Shown here one piece after another: positions 56,789 to 64,000 of a stretch of 64,000 nucleotides of DNA. A program made the position numbers and the translations under genes. The notes under the pieces were generated by a model. It saw only the letters and a program-made list of their open reading frames with translations, did not search any database and was not told the DNA's origin. The stretch is from Dactylonectria macrodidyma (Eukaryota > Ascomycota > Sordariomycetes > Hypocreales > Nectriaceae). Every line of letters begins with the position of its first letter. Position 1 is the first letter of the stretch. The DNA lies in assembly GCA_020744425.1 (NCBI GenBank), contig JAGMUV010000001.1, positions 2,170,001 to 2,234,000 on the forward strand, in the 5' to 3' direction.

Positions 56789-58347
56789 TTCGAGTCGCGA
56801 ACCCAGCACAGCTTGATATAGCAGCTCTGTGGAGGGAATGCGAAACGTCGGATAGGCGATGTCGTTACGAAGGGGTGGAGGTGCTTCACTCTTTGGATTC
56901 CGCAATATGGTTAGATTGTTGGTAGACAAGATTCTCAGAGGCTTGTTGTAGTGCAGTTGGTACCTAAGGATTGGGCGACTTTGCCAGTCAACAAATGTCG
57001 AAGATGTAAGGTAAGGCATGGGGCGGAGCAAATACCCAAGGAGATGTTGAGAGCCCGGCCTCAATTATTATATCCAATAGTTATTTCGAGGGGTAGGCAA
57101 GATGGTCGGACAGGGTAGGTAATTCGTAGATCCGGATACTGCGCCGCTAGAAGTTTGGTGTCGCAGAAGGTAGGGATCTGAGATTTATCCACAAGGGCAC
57201 GCACTTAGAGTTTAGAGCGACGTGACGGGTAGCGTGACTATGCGATCAATACTTAATTAGCAAATCTTCGAGGATCTTGGGTCGCTTGATACATGTCCAC
57301 GTACCGATGTCAAAGAGTCGGGTATTGTGCCTTTTACAAACGCCGCAGGTAGACCATCGACAACCCGATCACAGGATCACTTTGTCTCCAGGTCCTGGGT
57401 GTAAGAAAAGCGAGCGGGGTTTTGGTTCAAGCTTCTGTGGGCATGTGTAGCAGCCTGTTGCCTCAGGCACTCAGAATCGGACCTGAACTTGCTGAGCTAA
57501 GCGGAAACCGTCAAACAAGTAAAGTTCGTGGAACCAACACCTCCATGAACAACCTGAACAGTACAAGAGCGTAATCACTGGAAGGTAGAGCACCAAATCA
57601 TTCATCAACGTAACTGTGAATACCACTATTGATAGACCGATTTATTAAGCCTAATTTAGCATAGCTGATTCCACTAAATGACTGGGATTACCCTGCCGCT
57701 AAATGAGTTGTATGCAAGCGTCTCTCCACCAAGCCTATTATGGCTAGACGATCTGCTCATGTGTGCGGACGGTACCCACGTACTTGCTTTTCTCCTGCCA
57801 TTGGCATCTCACCGTCCCTTTCATGATTATAGCCAACATTGCGACACATGTGGTAACAACTGCGGCGACATAGCATCACGAGTCCCGCAAACATTCAAAG
57901 CTGGACTCTAATCATATAACGTAGAGTCTCTGCGGCTTGGATTGTTTCTCTAGATGCTAAACCATCTCTCCCAAGCCTCAGCACACTATGCCAGTAGCAT
58001 TCTCACTCCGTAACTGTTGCTTGCAACTGCAAACACAATTGGGAACATCTTGCAGCCACCAAAATGGGAGTTTCATGGGCACGTTACACAGAGGCTAAGC
58101 GGCAATACCAATCCAGCCCCTTTTCAAATGCAATTCTCTTACAACGTAAAATATGACAGAGTGACCAGAGAGGCTCCCACAAGGGACGCAGCATACGTGT
58201 TCGACGTATTTGAAGTGTACCCGCGGTAGACACGGCCGAGCGGACCAGGCCTACCGTACCCCAACTTACTCTTTCGACACACTCGGCTCAAGCTTGTTAG
58301 AGCTTGCTCACATTTCGAGAGCTTCGGGAGACCAGTGTCACAGTACT
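56789..58347. promoter_or_regulatory. Divergent promoter region between the small protein and the NLR gene
   Basis: The 1.56 kb gap separates two genes pointing away from each other and must contain both promoters. It is AT-rich around 57600-57660. I see no gene or repeat, and no factor site I can name. Confidence 0.5.
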
Positions 58348-61300
58348 ATGGCGCCTAGAAGAACGCGGAATGGAGGCTTCCGACTGAGGTTACGGACGTT
58401 GCTACATCGACTTCGTCGTTCATCCCGCAATCGCGAGGAGGATGTCAGCATTGAGTCCTCTCAAAACATCCAAGAAGGCCCAGATCTCGCGACTAAGTAA
58501 GCGTAGTATCTTATCAATCAGACTTCGCTCACCATAAGCAGTTCAGATTCAACCCCCCAAGATGTAACATCTACTGCCGGACCACTACCTTGCAACCAAG
58601 ACAACAGTGTCATACCTGAAGAGCCAACAAGCCCCGGCGATGTCGAAGCTCACGACCGACCCGATCGAGTCTCTCTCTACGCAACCCATCTACATAAGGG
58701 TTTTACTACCTTTCGGCCAGCTGCTAATGGCAGGGATAGTGATGTTGCTCCATCAGACCTTTGGAGTGCAGCATATCGTGAGGCGGTCGCCAGTCTCGGG
58801 GAAGACATTGACATTGCTATTCTCAAGGGTAACAACGTCGCTCAGCTTTTCAGAGATCTCGAAGAGATTGGCGTAGGGGTAACTCAGCAATCCGCCTTCT
58901 TGAGGGGCGTGAAATACTTGCAATCTATACAAGTACCGCTTGAGAGGTTCAAGCTGGCATTGGACTTGGCAAGTCCTTTGACGAGTCTTGAGCCAACTGC
59001 AACGACGGTTTTCGGTGTAGTCAAAAGCGTGACAGCGGTGAGATTGGTTTTTCTTCCCAATTGCGCTCTATTGGGTGAACTAACTTATAGTGTATCTACA
59101 TAGCTTGCCATCAGCTTCGCCACTGCCGATTTGGAGTTCGCAAAGCAAATCGCAGAAATGCTCGAGCAGATTTCATATATCGACGACTGTAACACACTCG
59201 GCCAGAAAGCAGACAAGGTTGACATTCATAAGGTAATCGCCCTCCAGTGAATTGAACGGTGCATTGCTAACATTTTGCAGGCACTCGTCTCGGTGTATCG
59301 GAAGCTTCTCGAGTTCTACCAAGCAGGTTTCGAGATTCTGACCAACAAAGGAGCTAAATTTGTGATAACGCTTGTCTTGGAAAACGATCGTCTGCCAAAC
59401 ATTGCTCAAGATTTCTTGAGGCACGCCGACACGCTTCGGAAACTCGTGCAAAAAGCGACGTGGGAGATTGTTGATGATATCAAAGCCATGCTCTATGACC
59501 GCGAAAGTGAGTTTCAATCACCCAATCATTTGGACAAATTCTTATCAAGCCTCAGTTGCTCGTTGGCTGGGTAGCGAAAAGTTGGTTCACCAGAGTCGAT
59601 ACCATGCTTATTTCCAGGATCTTCGAGCCGATCAGGCCTGTGAGTTCCTGCTGACAAATGCTGAGCTCATGAAATGGTATCGCGCTTCCAATTCCCAGCA
59701 TTTGGTGCTCCTTGGCGACATGGGTAGTGGAAAGACGGTCAGCATGGCATTTCTCGTTGACGAGCTGAGTCGAAGAAATGAGCACCAACTTCCTCAGCCG
59801 AAGCTGTGCTTTTACTACTGTCGGGACGACGAGACTGGCCAAGCCGTCTCAATATTATCCGCTTTGCTTCTATCGCTCCTTGAACAACTCCCGGGTTTGA
59901 AGAGAAAATTCTTCGAGTGGTATAAACAGGCTCAGGCTTTGGGGGATCTTGAGCCAGCGATCAATCCAAAGAAGCTGGAAGCGATCCTGCACAAGGTGCT
60001 AGAAACAATCGATCGCCCAGTCTTTTTCGTTATTGATGGCCTAGATGAGTGCGACAGAGCATCTCGGAACCTACTTCTCAAATTTTTGAAGACCTCAACA
60101 CAAAGGTTCCCGCGGCTCAAAACGATCTTGTCCTCCCGCCCTCAAGAAGAGATCTTAGAGCAAATAGACGGTATGGCTAAGATCGATCTTGGCTCCGACC
60201 CTGTGCGAGATGGCGTCATTGTCGAGAAAATAGTCGAGAAGCAATTGTTCTATCTGTCGCAGAATGTCAAGGCCTTTGTCACGGATAGTATATCTCGTTT
60301 GGCTCAAGGAAGTGCAATATGGTCGAAGATAATCGGACTTATTGAAGGGTGTGGAATCAGGGCGCTTGGTTCGATGCAGCGCTTTATCAACCGACTACCA
60401 CTGCCCGGGCAGCTCTCACAACTGTACATCACATTGCTTGCACAATACACGTCAAACGACCCTGAAAACCATGAGCTTGCCACCACAGCTTTGAAAGTTC
60501 TCGCCATCGCTCGCAGGCCTCTCAGCATCCTAGAACTCGCCTGGGCGGTAGCATTGGGTACAGCTCAGCATGAGGTGACCACCGTGGCTGCTCTCGCTGG
60601 TCTGGTAGACCATCAGAGAGTGATGAATTTTATTCATCCGTTCATCTCTCGCGTCGATTTCAGTGACGTAAAGAAGCGCCAAGTTCAACTAGTCCACCAA
60701 TCGGTGAAGGAGTTCGTCATACAAATATTGGCTTCGAATCCAACCTGTCTACAAACTCCGTCGCTCTCAGCGGCGGTTGACAAAGCACTTCACCATCGGC
60801 ATGTCGAGAGGCTTGATGCATTTGCCTTGGGAATCTCTATCAGATATCTCCGATTGAGTGATATATGCGCTACTGATCTATTTTCTGATGAGCAAGTGGC
60901 AATTGAAGCGCTGCCGCAAGATGTCCACATATTTGACGATGATGAAATCTCTGTCGAGCACGACCCAAACTGCGCATCAGAGACCTTGGAAGAAAATATG
61001 ATCCGCTACGATCCGACTGATCGTGGATTCGGTGAGCTCTTTAACTACGCATCATGCCATTGGATCGAGCATTTTGGCGCCGTCACGACCGAACCACTTC
61101 CGAGCCTGTCAAGCATAGAGAATCTGTGCCAAGCAGGCTCCACTCAACTTCACAATTGGATTCAACAAAATTGTCGTCCGAATTGCACAATTAAGCACAG
61201 ATTCCAATTCGACAGCAGTCTACATGATCCCCTTAGCATCACTTCTCTCTATGGCTCAGAAGCCATGCTGCGACATATGCTTGAGAACTCGGACTTTGAC

Positions 61301-62221
61301 GAAGACAAGTTCCTCCCAGATACAGCGCTGGGAGCTGCTGATCAAATTCTTCAGTGGGGGGACCTGCCTCGGCTCTCGATACTCTTGGAGAGTAAACTTG
61401 GCCATCAGCTTCAGAACCTTGACCTTTTCCGTCTTATTATCCAGAGGTGGTCTAATCCTGTTATGCCTCGCAACACTTGGGACGCAGCATTTGACCTTAT
61501 CGGCCATGTGCTAAAGACTCTGGTTCAGGGTCGATGGGGCAATGAGCTCCTGTGCTTAGCTGCCAACGCAGGCTGTATGCCCTTAGTGCAACGGCTCATG
61601 ACTAGCGCTGAGCGTAATGCAGAGCTTAGGGGTGAATTGCTTTGCGGATCTAGATGTGAGCAACAACATTCATTTAGCAGACCATTGCATCAATCGATCG
61701 GAGAGGCTGTTTTGGGAACCCATGTTGCCGTGATAGAATACCTCTTGAAAGAGAAGGGCATTGCAGGACACCTTCACTTTCGTAACTCGCGTGGAGAAAA
61801 CGCTCTGCATTTGGCAACAAGGCTCTGCAATCCAGAAGTGTTCCGTCTTCTAGCCCCCCATCTTCAGGAATGTATACACCAGACAGACTCTCAAGGAGAC
61901 ACGGTCTTGAAGCGAGTTATTATGAGCTCGGCAGATTCAAGGAACCGGTTTGAGTCGGCGAAAATACTACTCCTGCAAGGTGGTACCAATTGGGATGGTC
62001 TTTGTGATGAGCGACAAAATCCATTGCGAATAGCCGTACGGCTTGGTGATTTACGTATGTGTCACCTCCTGGTCTGCACTGGCAAAGTGAACCCGCTGTC
62101 GGCTATGATTCGTCACGACGATGGGCAAATGGACTTGAAGGATAAAACTGCAGATAATGAGGATAATATGCTGGAGATTCTGCAATTTCTATCTGCTAAG
62201 ATAACAACATCTGCTCCATAA
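58348..62221 (+). CDS. NLR (STAND) protein: N-terminal helical domain, NACHT, ankyrin-like repeats, 1221 aa
   Basis: Five exons: 58348-58496, 58542-59037, 59104-59232, 59281-59506 and 59556-62221. All four introns are short (45-66 bp), GT..AG and in frame. The N-terminus (first ~35 residues) is strongly Arg-rich. Residues ~100-330 form an all-helical domain beginning L-W-S-A-A-Y-R-E-A-V, resembling the fungal NLR Goodbye/NACHT-N type. The NACHT core has Walker A G-D-M-G-S-G-K-T at 387-394 and Walker B F-F-V-I-D-G-L-D-E-C-D at ~490-500, with sensor L-S-S-R-P near 561. A winged-helix-like part ends around H-Q-S-V-K-E-F-V. The C-terminal third has degenerate ankyrin units, the clearest being G-E-N-A-L-H-L-A-T-R-L. 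Fungal NLRs are implicated in allorecognition and innate immunity, but no ligand can be named. The frame is intact. Confidence 0.85.
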
Positions 62222-63485
62222 CTACATTTCAGGGCTGAACTTTGAGCACACGGCACGAACTCAACTGGTAAAGAATCCCGACTGCGTCGACGCGACTATT
62301 GTTGAGCCCACAAGATACTGCTAGTGTGCATCGACTGAAGACTCGGCTACTGACTACTGTGTCTGGTTTGTGGTTGCTCCTGGCCTATCCATGGTAGGGG
62401 CAAGCATTATACCAGACCCCCACAGTCCTCGTGATTGAAGACCACGCTGAAGCTGCAGGCCCCCCAATGTCTATGCACAATCAATCCTTTCTTTTTGGTT
62501 CACCATTTCGGCTGTCGTGTCCCCTTGAGGTGGCTGAGCTGAGGGCATCAGGTTCTGAGACTTGATGAAAAGTGAGGGACGAGCCAGGCACCAACATTGC
62601 GAACTAGACAGATTGTCCCTCTAGAGCTACGCAAAGCGAACGCGTACTTGCGTAGGTGGTCATAAGGATAGAAAAAAAAAACATGCAAGGCAAATAGACA
62701 ACCGTGTTCTTTTGCCACTGCTTCGGTAGGAATACAAATACTCTGAACGAACGCGTTCATTACCCATCCTCCGTTTATCCATCGTGATCCATCGGTCGCC
62801 GCCACTTCCGTCGACGTCATCGCACCCAATAAACCTCTTCAGACCCGACGCATTCGGCCATAGCACACTGTACTCGGCTCTACCTTACCTAAGTTCCCTC
62901 CTTCAGGTGACCAACTTCTGCTGCGCCTTCAGCAGCCTCAGTGGTCGGTCCAGCGAGTCATCCGCCCCCCTCACCACCGGACTTGGGGTCGTCGCGTGAG
63001 GTTCAAGCTCAGTCCTTCGGTACAGGTACCTACAGGCGCCCTACAGAGCTTCCATTGGTAGCCCCGCCCCCGCCTAACAGATCGCCCATCGTTCTCAGCA
63101 AAGCTAAGGTAGCACTGATTTAACCCCCCCGTGCAACAGCTCCACAGCGGATGCTCCGGGCGGGCACCCACCTGAGAGGCTGAGAAGAACCCCACCGAGA
63201 GGTGGAGAGAGAGCAAGAGAGGGGACCCTTGAATCCTTTGAATCCTTGATCATCCCACCGGATCCAGCCTCGTCTCTATTTTCTCCAACTTTCTTTCCTT
63301 CTTCCTTCCTCCGACTTTCCGCTCGTCGCCATCACGACGAGATAGAGAGAGAGAGGCAGACGAAGCTCTCCCCGTCGTCTGCTCTCCTTGTGGCCCCGTA
63401 TCTTCATCGGCTTCAGCATCACATTAATCACACATCGCATTCGCTCTGTCGTCATCGCCTCCGCCCACCGGGCCTCGTCGCAATC
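62222..63485. promoter_or_regulatory. Intergenic region and promoter of the TB2/DP1 gene
   Basis: This follows the NLR stop codon. The last ~250 bases have the pyrimidine-rich look of a fungal core promoter and leader (CTTTCTTTCCTTCTTCC near 63290) with a GA-rich stretch near 63345-63360. No gene is seen. Confidence 0.55.
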
Positions 63486-64000
63486 ATGTTCGACCTTTTG
63501 CCCATGCTCTTATCGTAAGCAACCCATATCCCATATCCTAAATATCCAATATCCCCCACCATGACACAAGTCCACCCACGAGATGCGCCATCATGATGTA
63601 CCTCCAACACGCGCATTCAACATGCACCTGCATCCCATGTAACTCGAGAATGCACCTCGCTGACATACCCGACTCGACAGCTCCGTCGCCTCCTTTCTCT
63701 TCCCCATCTTCGCCTCCTACAAGGCGCTCAAGACCCGTGACCCCGCCGAGCTGACGCCCTGGCTCATGTACTGGGTCGTCATCAGCTGTTTCCTCCTCGC
63801 CGAGTCTTGGGTCTACTTTATCGTCTCCTGGTTCGTGTCTCCTCCAAAGCACCTGTGCTGACCCGTCGGCATAACCTCTGGCGCAACCGTCCGCACCGAG
63901 GGTCCGACTCAGAGCTAATGCCGTTTACTAACATCGCTGCCTCTCCCAGGATCCCCTTCTACGGTTACTTCCGTCTCCTCTTCCTCCTCTATCTCATCCT
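63486..64000 (+). CDS. TB2/DP1/HVA22 (Yop1-type) reticulon-like membrane protein, 5' part only
   Basis: The gene runs off the window. Visible exons are 63486-63514, 63681-63830 and 63950-64000+, with GT..AG introns at 63515-63680 and 63831-63949. The joined start reads M-F-D-L-L-P-M-L-L-S-S-V-A-S-F-L-F-P, then K-A-L-K-T-R-D-P-A-E-L-T-P-W-L-M-Y-W-V-V, W-V-Y-F-I-V-S-W and I-P-F-Y-G-Y-F-R-L-L-F-L-L-Y-L. This is the TB2/DP1/HVA22 core with its hydrophobic hairpins. Family members (yeast Yop1, human REEP5/REEP6) shape tubular ER. It could be the Yop1 orthologue or a paralogous HVA22-type protein; the missing C-terminal part is needed to tell. Exon 1 codes for under ten residues. Confidence 0.85.

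Noticed and set aside
56789..57064. In-frame upstream extension of the small F-box/2EXR-like gene
   Set aside because: The family motif begins right after the ATG at 56788 and the extension has no family features, although an ATG at 57019 keeps it possible.

Overview
The window is nuclear DNA of a filamentous ascomycete, most likely a Sordariomycete (perhaps Hypocreales; inferred from gene content and style, not from a search). Genes are interrupted by short introns (about 45-170 bp) with GT..AG ends and CTNAC-type branch sites. CreC, CreD, Miro/Gem1, Slm1, the cap methyltransferase and a fungal NLR are all typical of such genomes. I support 13 protein genes, one cut by the right edge. I found no tRNA, rRNA, CRISPR array or autonomous transposon.

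Layout: 0.4-11.1 kb carries three minus-strand genes: a Clr5-domain protein, an Slm1-like PH protein and a CreD-type arrestin. After a 6.5 kb gap comes creC (minus), divergent from gem1/Miro (plus), which converges on the mRNA cap methyltransferase abd1 (minus). A phosphotransferase-fold gene with a degenerate catalytic loop follows. Two copies of a ~246 bp MITE-like element lie in inverted orientation at 7.7 and 27.1 kb.

From 29.2 to 39.1 kb there is no recognisable gene. This stretch holds two degenerate repeat arrays (31.4-32.2 kb and 34.6-36.4 kb) whose units carry same-oriented CCAAT boxes. A DUF7924-like gene and a large disordered-protein gene then converge, followed by 8.8 kb without a recognisable gene. 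The right end has an RTA1-type membrane protein, a small fungal-specific protein, a five-exon NACHT/ankyrin NLR and the start of a TB2/DP1 (Yop1-type) gene.

Two genes of carbon-catabolite repression and its ubiquitin machinery, creD (arrestin adaptor) and creC (WD40 partner of the CreB deubiquitinase), lie about 6.5 kb apart on the same strand. The strongest unexplained signals are the CCAAT-box repeat arrays, a GC-AG intron in creC, the lost catalytic residues in the phosphotransferase-like gene, and the NLR with a basic N-terminus. Exon boundaries were worked out by hand from reading frame, splice signals and family knowledge; no transcript data were available.
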